Source: Chlamydomonas sphaeroides | Taxonomy: Eukaryota > Chlorophyta > Chlorophyceae > Chlamydomonadales > Chlamydomonadaceae | Assembly: GCA_001662425.1 (NCBI GenBank) | Contig: BDDC01000347.1 | Location: forward strand, 60,255-70,636 | Direction of reading: 5' to 3' | Length of the DNA: 10,382 nt | Shown: positions 1 through 7,680 of the stretch, piece by piece | How the letters are laid out: every line of letters starts with the position of its first letter | How positions within the stretch are numbered: position 1 is the first letter of the stretch | The notes under the pieces: model-generated | Told to the model about the DNA's origin: nothing | Seen by the model: the letters and a program-made list of their open reading frames with translations, nothing else | The model's database searches: none | Translations under genes and position numbers: made by a program

Positions 1-2
1 CG

Positions 3-962
3 CCGGCGGCAGCGCAGGCGGCGCTGGCCAGCCTGCGCGCTGGAGGCTTGGTGGAGTCATCGGATTCGCAGTGTCCGCTGTGGCTACTTGGCAACCTGCA
101 CAGCCTGCTGCGGGGCCTCGCGGAGCCGGCGGCCGGTGGTGTATGGCCGGCTGTAGGCGGTGCGCCGGCCGTGGCGGGCAGCGGCTGCACGACGGCAGCG
201 GATGGGTCGGCGGCCACCGCGTGGGATCCAGTGCGGGCAGCGGCTGGCGCCGGTCCGGTGGTCGTGCTGGCGACGGACTGCGAGCAGTCGACGGCGGCGG
301 AGCAGCCGGCGCTGCAGCTCACCGGTTCGGAGGACACGCCTGGGCCGCACCGTCCTGTGCCGCTCATCGGTTCGGTACCAGATACGCAGGGCGAGGCCAT
401 GGACGTGGACTGCGGCGGCCGAAAGGAGGAGGCGGGGGCGCCCGTCCCGCCGGACGACGTACCTGGAGCCAAGGAGGCCGCAAGGCCGGCCCCGCAGCAG
501 GATGTGGACGGCCGGCAGACGGGCTGGATCCTGGCGGCGGACGGGGCCCCGGCTGCAGCTGCCAGGGGCGGCGAGCCGGCAGCAGGCGGGCAAGCAGGGA
601 CCACCGCGTGGGAGCCAGTGCGGGAGGCGGCGAGCATGGGGCCAGCGGTGGAGCTGGCGGCGGCGGGCAAGCCACAGCAGTCGCCGCCGCCGGAGCCGCG
701 GGGCACCGTCGCAGACAGGTCGGCCAGGCTGCAGCCGCCCATGCCCATGCCCGTGGCAGGTGCGGCGGCGGTTACGGAGGGCATGGCCATGGTGGCCATG
801 TCAGACGACGTAATGACAGACGAGGAATTCGAGAAACGGTGCCTCGAGGCAGTACTCAAATCCGAAAGGCTGGATCGCATACTTGCGCTTGCCAAAGCTG
901 CGAAACACGACACTCGGCCGGCGGCAACTTGGATCCGCGAAGTATTAGCCAAAACCTTATGA
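3..962 (+). CDS. Ala/Pro/Gly-rich repeat protein, 3' part (family copy A)
   Basis: The frame is open from the left edge (first full codon at 3) to TGA at 960-962. There is no ATG near the edge, so the start or an upstream exon lies outside the window. About 319 residues are visible. The body is low-complexity A/P/G with two internal copies of one motif, TAWDPVRAAAGAGPVVVLA and TAWEPVREAASMGPAVELA, separated by an acidic stretch (QLTGSEDT, EAMDVDCGG). The last 55 or so residues change character: they are charged and helix-prone (MTDEEFEKRCLEAVLKSERL...EVLAKTL), and the DNA there has lower GC. The body is duplicated in copies B and C, but this tail is not. Function is unknown and I recognise no domain. 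Duplication with the frame kept in copies A and C supports real coding. A retroelement ORF1-like origin is possible but unsupported. Confidence 0.5.
   Translation, partial: PAAAQAALASLRAGGLVESSDSQCPLWLLGNLHSLLRGLAEPAAGGVWPAVGGAPAVAGSGCTTAADGSAATAWDPVRAAAGAGPVVVLATDCEQSTAAEQPALQLTGSEDTPGPHRPVPLIGSVPDTQGEAMDVDCGGRKEEAGAPVPPDDVPGAKEAARPAPQQDVDGRQTGWILAADGAPAAAARGGEPAAGGQAGTTAWEPVREAASMGPAVELAAAGKPQQSPPPEPRGTVADRSARLQPPMPMPVAGAAAVTEGMAMVAMSDDVMTDEEFEKRCLEAVLKSERLDRILALAKAAKHDTRPAATWIREVLAKTL
158..715 (+). repeat. dispersed repeat, copy A
   Basis: This stretch aligns with copy B from about 2455 onward. It starts near the shared GACCGTGGCGGGCAGCGG-like sequence and includes the shared block coding for EAMDVDCGG...PPDDVPGAKEAARPAPQQDVDG. 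Similarity fades after the PPPEPRG region, where the tails of copies A and B become unrelated. Boundaries were judged by eye. Confidence 0.6.
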
Positions 963-1026
963 GTTTGGGGCGTTCCGCCTGTCGCGCGTGCGTGAGGTTC
1001 CGGTGCAGCCGCTTGCGGCGGGTTGC

Positions 1027-1152
1027 ATGCTAGCGGCGGTCAGCGGCAGCTCATCTGTGCTTTGCTGGACGGCAGGGGCGATTGTCGCCGGCGCCCTTGC
1101 AGCAGTGGCCCTGCGCACCGACGGGCAGGGCCGGCAGCACGGCACGCTCTAA
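1027..1152 (+). CDS. possible small membrane ORF (41 aa)
   Basis: ATG at 1027 and TAA at 1150-1152 give 41 residues. The middle is a hydrophobic run (SSSVLCWTAGAIVAGALAAV) long enough for one membrane helix, followed by a short polar tail (LRTDGQGRQHGTL). The same frame is open upstream to a TAG just before 949 (PKPYEFGAFRLSRVREVPVQ...), so it could also be a terminal exon rather than a separate gene. In that case it would overlap the stop of copy A by a few bases in another frame. GC-rich DNA produces Ala/Val-rich ORFs by chance, so this is weak. Confidence 0.2.
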   Translation: MLAAVSGSSSVLCWTAGAIVAGALAAVALRTDGQGRQHGTL

Positions 1153-1241
1153 ACCGCAGCGCTGGGGCCTGTCACTCGGAGGCGCGGCCGATAAGTCATC
1201 GCTGGCGGCAGCCAACGCTCGAAGTGGGGCAGGCGGCAACA

Positions 1242-2250
1242 ATGGCGGCCAGCTCTGGTAGGCCGGGATTGTGGCGCGTGCAAGGCGTTTGCTCCGTACT
1301 CCCATGTGCGTATAGGCCCGAGGTTGCAGCGACCCACCCTGGGCACGCTGTGGACCACCCGCCTCACCCGCCGACTCCTGTCATGTGTTGCAGGTACAGC
1401 GGCCGCTACGACTTCCAGCGGCTGTCCGCCTGGCATCGCCGCCGGTCCCAGTCGAGGGATCGGGCGGCTGCAGGAAGGCGCCGCTCTGCTCGACCCTGCC
1501 GCACTGCCGGGCGCGGCCGCCGCCGGGAGGGCGGCACGCGCCCCCACCGGGTCCAGCAAAATTCGGCTTCAGGTCCTGGCGGCTGCACCAGCCTTCCCTC
1601 CGCGATCCTCGCCGCCTTGGGGCGCAGCCGCTGGTTCAGCAAGGGCTGCCAGCGTGGGGGCCACGCTAAGGAGACATCCGCCCAGGCGCCAAGCAACCCA
1701 TGGCGCCATTTGTCACCCTAGCGGCAAGCCAGCTGGCGCGGCACGTGCCCCTTCCTGCGCCCACGCCCACGCCCCTGCACGTGTCGCAACCGACGATCCT
1801 GCAGGCACCGAAGCGGGCGCCCTCCCTGACGCAGCGGGCACCCCTGGCGGCCCACACCATGCCCTCCTCCCTCTCCACCACCCCGAAGGCCGCCACAGCC
1901 ACCCCGGCAGCCCCCACGGCGATCTTCCCCTCGCCCTCCCTAGCAGCATGAGGCATGGCGGCGGCCTCGATGGTAGTCCGCGCTGCCCTGCTGTTAGCCG
2001 TCGGGGCGCGACGCCAGCGGCAGCCGCAGTGAGGGCCTTGGCAGCGGGCTCCACCGTGGCGTGTAACAGCCGGCGTCAGCGCGCGACGATAGCGGCAGCG
2101 GCAGCAAGGGCCGTGGCGGCGGGCTCGTCGGCGACGCGTGCCGGCCTCCTGGCGGCTGTTGGCGCGTTACAGCACCGGCAGAATGGGCCGACCTCGTCGG
2201 CGGCAGTGAGGTCATTGGCGGCCGTCGGCACTGGTAGGCATTGGCGGTGA
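1242..2250 (+). CDS. speculative two-exon low-complexity gene
   Basis: ATG at 1242 sits in a favourable context (CAACAATGGCG). A donor GTAGGC at 1258 and an acceptor TGTTGCAG ending at 1393 would remove 136 nt. They join in phase (MAASS-G-TAAATTSSG...) to a frame that stays open to TGA at 2248-2250, giving about 290 residues of Ala/Pro/Gly/His-rich sequence. The C-terminal third repeats an Ala-rich motif (AAAVRALAAGS, AAARAVAAGS, AAVRSLAAVG). Against it: composition alone can keep such frames open, no domain is visible, and two alternatives compete. These are the unspliced ATG frame 1242-1721, and an 83-codon Pro/Thr-rich ATG ORF at 1700-1951 in another frame. Function unknown. Confidence 0.22.
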
Positions 2251-2338
2251 GGGCCACCTGCCTGCAGGCGGCAGCGCGCAGCGGCAGCGGCGGCGAGGGC
2301 CCCCCAAGTGCGCGTGTGACAGAAGACTGTGGGAAGTC

Positions 2339-3081
2339 ATGAGGCCGCCCTGCAGCGGACCGCTCGGTGAGAGCGCGGTGTGCAGTGTGGGTCGGTCGAT
2401 GCGCTCCCATTTTATGAGTTGGTGTTGCGGTGCCGGGCCGGCGACAGCGGTCCGTGCGCCGACCGTGGCGGGCAGCGGCGGTGAGATGGCAGCGGATGGG
2501 TCGGCGGCCAACGTGTGGGAGCCCGTGCGGGAAGCGGCTGCCGTTGGTCCGGCGGTGGAGCTGGCGACGGAGCACGAGCAGTCGACGGCGGCGGAGCAAC
2601 CGGCGCTGCAGCTCACCGGTTCGGAGGACACGCACCGTCCTGTGCCGTCCATCGGTTCGGCACCAGATACGCAGGGCGAGGCCATGGACGTGGACTGCGG
2701 CGGCCGACCGGAGGAGGCGGGGCCGCCCGTGCCGCCGGACGACGTACCTGGAGCCAAGGAGGCCGCAAGGCCGGCTCCGCAGCAGGATGTGGACGGCCGG
2801 CGGACGGGCGGGTTCTGGCGGCGAGCGGGGCTCTGGCTGCAGCTGCCAGCGACGGCGAGCCGGCAGCAGGCGGGCAAGCAGGGACCACCTTGTGGGAGCT
2901 GGTGCGGGAGGCGGCGAGCATAGGGCCAGCGGTGGAGCTGGCGGCGGCGGGCAAGCGACAGCTGTCGCCGCCGCTGGAGCCGCGGGCTGTCATTGAACGA
3001 ACATTACTGTTGGCGGCGGTGCGCCGTGTGTTTGACTTGCAGCGCAGGATGATCGACTTGATGTTGCGTAGTACGACGTAG
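2339..3081 (+). pseudogene. family copy B, frameshifted
   Basis: ATG at 2339 opens a frame resembling copy A (NVWEPVREAAAVGPAVELA, EQPALQLTGSED, EAMDVDCGGRPEEAG, PPDDVPGAKEAARPAPQQDVDG). Just after 2815 it leaves the family frame: copy B reads GGGTTCTGGCGG where copy C reads GGGTTCCTGGCGG and copy A GGATCCTGGCGG. The lost C puts the remainder in another frame. Followed literally, the first frame stops at 2923, while the family frame continues to TAG at 3079-3081 (TTLWELVREAASIGPAVELA ... VFDLQRRMIDLMLRSTT). The tail after PPLEPRAVIER is shared with copy C and unlike copy A. I read this as a recently inactivated paralogue. An assembly or sequencing indel is the main alternative. Confidence 0.55.
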
Positions 3082-3493
3082 TGGACTTTTCATTGCGCTA
3101 TCGTCGGAGCTCCTTGCATGCCATGGCTGGGCAGCAGGCTGGCGTGATGGAGGCTGTGACTGGCGGTGAGGCTCGAGACGCCACGGAACCTGCGGCCCTG
3201 GCGGACGGGCACCGGGCCCGTAGGCGACGTTGGCATATGCGTACGCGTGCTCGCTGACAGGTTAGTTCGCCAATCCTTCGTGCATTGTAATTGGAAGCGA
3301 AGACACTGGTCTCGGCAACGTTGCAAGCCGCGACGACCGTGTACGATTCGGTAGCAATAATCCCGCCTGGCTCTTGAGTGCATCCTACTCCACGGTGAGG
3401 TGCGGTTGTGTAAAGAGACTTCATCAGGAGGGCCAGCAATGTCACACCTGGCAGCACCACGCCTGGCTGCTGAGCGCAACCTAATAAGCGGAG
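2455..3493 (+). repeat. dispersed repeat, copy B (gene body plus 3' flank)
   Basis: The left half (2455-2800) pairs with copy A. From about 2803 to 3493 it pairs with copy C, and only a handful of differences are seen across the coding end. The non-coding 3' flank (3082-3493) is about 96% identical to copy C by eye, apart from the inverted insertion in C. Similarity to copy C stops exactly after GCGCAACCTAAT. Confidence 0.7.
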
Positions 3494-3530
3494 GCGGCCA
3501 GCCGCGAAGATGCCGTGCGTCGAGGCCAAA
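3082..3530 (+). other. 3' flank of copy B, no gene
   Basis: No convincing ORF here. It is the duplicated 3' flank of the family gene. Two TGTAA motifs (3286-3290 and 3409-3413) lie 205-330 nt after the stop and could be poly(A) signals. Copy C keeps only the second (9606-9610), because the first has become TGTAG. Positions 3494-3530 are unique sequence between the end of the duplication and the inverted-repeat arm. Confidence 0.4.
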
Positions 3531-3675
3531 GGTTGCGGTTTACCTCCATTGTGACCTCCATTGAAAGTCGCACTCACACACTAGAGGTACCTCCCGTGCC
3601 CCCCACTGCAACTCGCACTCTGCAGTCGCACTCATGCCGCGCCCTCTAGCGGGCAGCCATCGCCACGCTCTGCCC
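3531..3675 (+). repeat. left arm of 145-bp inverted repeat
   Basis: Reverse complement of 7681-7825 with 5 substitutions and no indel. It contains a short internal tandem, ACCTCCATT spaced 14 bp apart (3542 and 3554), and three CTCGCACTC/GTCGCACTC 9-mers at 3568, 3612 and 3625. Weak similarity may extend inward to about 3697. Confidence 0.85.
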
Positions 3676-3975
3676 TTTCGCAAGCGCCGATACAGTGACC
3701 TTCAATCTATCTTATTCAAAGCAAATGGCTTTCCTCCGTGCCGCCCGGGCCACCAGCGCAGCACTCCAGCTGCCGAGGCACCGACAACTGCCGCTGGCCG
3801 ACCGGCCTTGGCGGTGCCGGTGCCGCCGACACGGCGCCCTCCTCGGGTGCGCACGCGCCCTCGTCAGGGATCTTGCTGCGGCAGGGCATCTCCTGCGCCG
3901 TGTTTGCGGACCTAGCATAGCGGAAGAGCTTTTCACATGCACTCTCCCTCCACAGGCCACCACCGGCAGACTGGC

Positions 3976-4617
3976 ATGTCCGGCGGCGGCGCCGCTGCCC
4001 CCGCGGCAGCGCCAGTCCGCCGCAAGCTCAAGGCCCCAGAGCCCACCAGCAGGTACGGGGTCGCAGCGGCAGCTCCCGTGCGCACGAGCTCCGCTCAACA
4101 TCTTTTTGTATTCATCACCCCTCCCCCGCGTAGCTCAGTTATCCATAAGCGTCGTGAACCTGTCCTGCTCGCCGCCGCGCAAGGTGCCGCTGCTGGGCAA
4201 CAACCTCGGCTCCATGAGCCCGCTCGTGCCCGAGTCCACGGTCCAGCTGGACAACATCCCGACGTGAGTGTCCCCGCGCTGGCACCAAATTCTGCAAGCG
4301 ATGTCGTCCCGCCCACTTACCTCCCTGTTGGCCACCTTGCCGCCCGCAGCGAGGCCTGGCCGCGCCTGCTGGACTCCTTAAAGAAGTCTGCCAAGTACCA
4401 CGCGGGTGAGCACCCTGCAGGGAACGAGCTCACTGCATTGGCGTGCAGCGGCGGCTGCGGTTCGTGCCTAGCCCAGGGTCCGCCGTGACGACCCGGATGA
4501 TGACGAGACCTGTTTCCGTACCGCGCCCTCCCCCAGAGCCCAGCGACAACGAGAAGCGCCGCGTACCTTAAGTGCTCGGACCAGATTGTGGTCAAGTACC
4601 GCTCGGCGGCCGTGTAG
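3976..4617 (+). CDS. small four-exon gene, unknown function (93 or 106 aa)
   Basis: Proposed exons: 3976-4052, 4150-4263, 4350-4405, and 4537-4571 or 4544-4617. Phases match at every junction. Donors are GTACGG, GTGAGTG and GTGAGC. The acceptors at 4349 (CCGCCCGCAG) and 4536 (CCCTCCCCCAG) are strong, while the one at 4149 (CATAAG) is the weakest call. The protein begins MSGGGAAAPAAAPVRRKLKA and continues SVVNLSCSPPRKVPLLGNN, MSPLVPESTVQLDN and EAWPRLLDSLKKSAKYHA. Codons end mostly in G or C and the exon peptides are balanced, unlike the surrounding low-complexity frames. The start could instead be ATG 3937, though TCTCCCTCCACAG just before 3956 looks like a 3' splice site, suggesting an upstream 5'-UTR exon. 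A competing ATG at 3725 (MAFLRAARATSAALQL, transit-peptide-like) is in frame with exon 2 if nothing is spliced before it. TGTAA at 4691 lies 74 nt after the longer end. No family recognised. Confidence 0.5.
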
Positions 4618-4690
4618 AGGCCCTCTTTGGAGGCGGGCGGGTGGTTCGTTGGTTGGGCGCGCGCTGTGCATGGCTGTCACGCGCCGGCGC

Positions 4691-4695
4691 TGTAA
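4691..4695 (+). terminator. TGTAA poly(A) signal candidate
   Basis: TGTAA in GCGCTGTAAAGCG, 74-120 nt downstream of the two possible stops of the four-exon gene. Volvocine and related green algae use TGTAA as their poly(A) signal. A second TGTAA is at 4757-4761. Confidence 0.35.
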
Positions 4696-4761
4696 AGCGT
4701 GGCTGGCCGTGTGCCAGTGCGCGGCGTGCGGGGGGCCGAAGGGTGCAGCGGTCTCTTGTAA

Positions 4762-5092
4762 GCAAGAACCTGCAGACTGCTGCTTGGTGCCGACCGTGCC
4801 GCGGGGACCCGCCGCCTCTACCGCATAGCAGTCGTCGTGCCGAGCTTCCACCAGCCGTGACCTGTCACAGCGCAGACAGGCAGCGCCTTGGCAGTGGAGA
4901 CGGACACCTGGGCGAACATGGGGCCGCGCCGGAGGGAGCATCGGCATCTCGGGCCTCATCGCAGGCGGCGGTCGCTAGGATGCAGCATCGCGCGCCCGCC
5001 TTGTACCGCAACTGCAGCCAGCACAAACGTACACCGCAATGGCGTTAGCCGCGGCCCTTCGGGGCAAGTCCTGGACACGACGGCAGTGCTAG
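4762..5092 (+). other. intergenic or upstream region, no supported gene
   Basis: Only low-complexity frames. ATG at 5039 starts 17 codons (MALAAALRGKSWTRRQC) in the same frame as the coiled-coil gene downstream but is cut by TAG at 5090-5092. Frame 1 across 5040-5215 is also open (VLDTTAVLAVAAGAA) and cannot be excluded as a 5' exon. Confidence 0.3.
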
Positions 5093-6357
5093 CCGTCGCT
5101 GCCGGGGCTGCCGCAGCAGCTGGGGCTTGGCCTGCGGACACGGCCTTCGGCCAGGCCGGCGACATGCAGCTGCAGCTGCACCAGCAGCCCGACCTCGCTC
5201 GACGCCACCGGCGCTGACGCGCCCGGCACGACGGCGCTACCAGCGATTGCTGGCGGGGCCGCGGCAGCTGCAGCTGGGCCTGGGGACGAGGGCCTGGCGG
5301 CAGGCGCCGGGCCCGAGGCGGCGGCTGAGCCAGCTGCTCCGCGCCGGCGCCCGAACCCTTTCCTCGGCGGCCTGGCGAGGGCCCCACCGCCGGAGCCGCA
5401 GCTGGCCTCGCCACGCACGGTCTACCACGGCAACCTGAGCCCATCAGCGCAAGGGCGGACCACTGCGTCACTGCAGGCGAAGCTGCTCGCAGCAGAGCAG
5501 ACGATCGCAGACCAGTCGCGGCAGCTGGCGGAGCAGTCGCAAGAGATTGCGTCGTGCAAGGCGCAGCAGCAGCGCACCGAGCTGGCCAGGGGCGAGGACG
5601 GTGACGCCATGCGGACTGTCATCCGCACCCTTCAGCAGCGTATGCTCCCCAGCCAGCCGGGCGGTGCGGCGCCGGGCCGTGCGCGGGACGGCGGCGGCGG
5701 TGCGGGAGGCGTGCGCCGGCCAACCAAGCCAGTCCTCGACGCCGACACCGACGCCGTCCTGGAGCGCATCCTTGTCGGGTCGCTCGCCGACCGCTTGCAG
5801 GTGCAGATATGGCGCGTCACGATTGACGGCATGCGCCGCTACGTGCCCCAAGACGCCATCGCAGTGTGCTTCGGGCACGGGACGGTCCAGCCGGCAACTG
5901 CTGCGGCCGGTGGCGGAGCCGACATGCCGCGCGCGCCGGCGGGCGGCGGCGGGCCCGACCAATGGGGTGGCGTCGGCGCCGACGCGCCGCGTGCGCCGGC
6001 GGGCGGCGGCGGCGCTGGCGCGCTGGGCCCAGCGGAAGGCGGCGTCGCTGCCGGCGTGCCGTGCGGCGACACGATCAAGAAGGTCAGTCAGAAGGCCTGA
6101 TGTAGGGCAACACCAGCGTCGAGCTCTCCGCGCAGAAGTGCCAGCAGCTGCAGCCGACGGGCCCTGTCGTCTTCTACCGCGGTAGCGGCAGCGGCTTGTC
6201 GCTTGCCACGGCAGCGCAGTTCGCCGCAGTAGTCAGGGGCCTGCCAATGCCCCCGCCCACGGACGCGGCGGTCGGCCTGGCGCTGGGCGACCTGGACAGC
6301 CGGCCGCCCCTGCCGCACACCGACTGGCGCCAGAACGCGGTTGAATTCAAGTTGTAG
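5093..6357 (+). CDS. coiled-coil protein with Gly-rich linker, unknown function
   Basis: One frame runs open from 5093 to TGA 6098-6100, and a second runs from 6106 to TAG 6355-6357. A donor GTCAGT at 6083 and an acceptor CTCTCCGCGCAG ending at 6135 would remove 53 nt and keep phase (DTIKK-KCQQLQPTGPVVFYRG). Domains in order: Ala/Pro-rich lead (RRRPNPFLGGLARAPPPEP); a coiled coil at 5471-5645 with I/L/I spaced by 7 (AEQTIADQSRQLAEQSQEIA); a compact block VLERILVGSLADRLQVQIW...RRYVPQDAIAVCFGHGT; two 20-residue units with PRAPAGGGG; and a tail ending DWRQNAVEFKL. GC3 is high through the coiled coil. No in-frame ATG precedes 5609, so either the 5' exon lies upstream, ATG 5609 is the start, or the gene is decayed (see the in-frame TAG at 5090). 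No family recognised. Confidence 0.45.
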
Positions 6358-6796
6358 AGGGGTGGTGCAGTCGGGGGCAGGGGGCGGCAGGTGCAAGAGG
6401 ACGTACGGTCTGCGGTGTTCTGTGTGGTGGGACTGCGAAGGCTAGGGTTGGCGGCTGGAAACGGGGCTACGGACCCTTGAGAAATGATAGCACAGCGCGG
6501 TGGGCTATGCTGCACCTGATGCCCGCCGCTGCGACGCTGCAACTGGGGCCGGATGGCTCTGCATACTGTTAGGCCACGATGCGGACGCGTACCTGCGCCT
6601 GCTTGGGGACCGTGGTGCAGCTGCTTGGCATGCGAAGATGCGCACGAACACGGCCATTGCCTGCCGCCTGACGGATGCTGATCGCTGCCCGTCGCCCGCC
6701 TCAGGACGCTGTGTCCCTGGGCGCGCCAGGGGCGCAAGGGGCTGTTGCCCTTCAGCCGCGAGCCCAAGTCAGGGATTATGCAGCCGGCAAAACTAG
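6358..6796 (+). other. intergenic region with a weak ORF
   Basis: After the stop at 6357 no TGTAA is seen. A frame without ATG (open about 6500-6796) reads CDAATGAGWLCILLGHDADA and AYLRLLGDRGAAAWHAKMRT, which is more protein-like than chance noise, then turns into Cys/Arg/Gly-rich text and stops. It could be an exon remnant. I do not support it as a gene. Confidence 0.2.
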
Positions 6797-7416
6797 CTAG
6801 GTAGCCCAGCTTACAGCACCCCGCACGCCTCCCTGCCCCCGGCACGCCAGCCTTGCCCCAAACTCCAGCGCCGCGGCCAGGCCGCGCCTCCCTGCCCCCG
6901 GCACGCCAGCCTCGCCCCAAACTCCAGCGCCGCGGCCAGGCCGCGCCTCCCTGCCCCCGGCACGCCAGCCTCGCCCCAAACTCCAGCGCCGCGGCCAGGC
7001 CGCGCCTCCCTGCCCTCGGCACGCCAGCCTCAAACTCGCCCCAAACTCGCCCAGGCGCTGCAGGCGGTCCTTCCTGCTGCGCTCTTCGTCCTTCACTAAC
7101 CGAGCGGCTGCCGGCGCCTGCAGCCCCTCGATCGCCTCGTACTGCGTCAACTCAAGAACACTGATGCGCTACACTGGCACCTTAACGCCAAGGCGCGCAC
7201 GAGCCAGTCCGCACAGCGCTGGCGGGAGCTTCTGCGGCGCCTCGTGCTGCAGCGGGTGGCTGCTGTGGTACACGAGGCGCACGTTGTCGCTGGCGCCGCC
7301 CTCCACCCACAGCGAAAAGACAACGCAGCCTGAGGGCTGACCCAGCCCTCGGGCGCGCTGTGAGAGGCTGTAGCCGAGGACGTCGCGCCGCGGGCGCTTG
7401 CCGTCTGCTGAGCGGC
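6797..7416 (-). pseudogene. minus-strand coding remnant with in-frame TAG
   Basis: Read on the minus strand from a good acceptor (GTGCCCGCCGCAG, exon from 7416), the frame gives balanced protein text: RRDVLGYSLSQRARGLGQ, GCVVFSLWVEGG, ASDNVRLVYHSSHPLQHE, ALCGLARARLGVKVPV. A TAG follows (plus-strand 7169-7171), then in the same frame RISVLELTQYEAIEGLQAP, ARLVKDEERSRKDRLQRLGE and FGA. The text on both sides of the stop is coding-like with G/C-ending codons, so one gene with a nonsense change (CAG to TAG is the simplest) fits best. An intron spanning the TAG is the alternative. Below 7030 the frame enters a 59-bp minisatellite and stays open to 6797. No ATG is in frame; the open frame upstream ends at TAG 7544-7546. 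The alternation of G.KV.V.RISVLEL faintly recalls RAP-domain ends, but not enough to name it. Confidence 0.4.
6826..7030. repeat. 59-bp minisatellite, about 3.5 copies
   Basis: Units start at 6826, 6885, 6944 and 7003 (last partial, 28 bp), exactly 59 bp apart. Markers are CGCCTCCCTGCCCCCGGCAC at the start, then GCCCCAAACTCCAGCG. Only single substitutions differ between units (CCTTGCC/CCTCGCC, GCCCCCG/GCCCTCG). 59 is not a multiple of 3, so each unit shifts the reading frame and the long minus-strand frames across it are not coding evidence. Confidence 0.9.
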
Positions 7417-7680
7417 CTGCGGCGGGCACGCGAGGGGCGATGCACGGGGTTGGGGCACGCGCTGGTTTGGGGCCACGAAAGGGCGCCCGGCCTTGCACAG
7501 GCCGTGTGCGCAAATATGTTCGTGTGCAGGTGTACGCAGCGTCCTAGCGTAGCTCACCTTATTGGTCTTCCTCCACGGCTCAGGCCGCGCGAGGCCTCCC
7601 AGTTCTAGGTTGCTGCACTGCGCGCTTTCTGAAGCGGTATGCGATCATCAACGACACTGCGTGGAAGGCTGCAGAGTGGA

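Noticed and set aside
71..1033. 320-codon ORF in a second frame over copy A
   Set aside because: It is a Gly/Arg/His-rich shadow. The frame ending at 962 has the internal repeats and the balanced tail.
1700..1951. 83-residue Pro/Thr-rich ATG ORF
   Set aside because: Real ATG, but only low-complexity P/T/A text and a competing frame across the same DNA. Too weak to list as its own gene.
3098..3577. 159-codon minus-strand ORF over the flank of copy B
   Set aside because: Copy C has an extra base in the corresponding place and loses the frame, and the left end runs into the inverted-repeat arm. It is a shadow of non-coding repeat.
6437..6446. Telomere-like AGGGTT
   Set aside because: A single occurrence, with no array.
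6174..7022. 282-codon minus-strand ORF
   Set aside because: It runs through the frame-rotating 59-bp minisatellite and the plus-strand exon 6136-6357. Composition alone explains it.
6826..7030. CRISPR-like spaced repeats
   Set aside because: The units are contiguous 59-bp tandem copies with no unique spacers, in a eukaryotic context.
7580..7640. Minus-strand exon ending in AAG before GTGAGC near 7555-7560
   Set aside because: Joining it to the minus-strand remnant in the required phase meets an in-frame TAA just before the donor.
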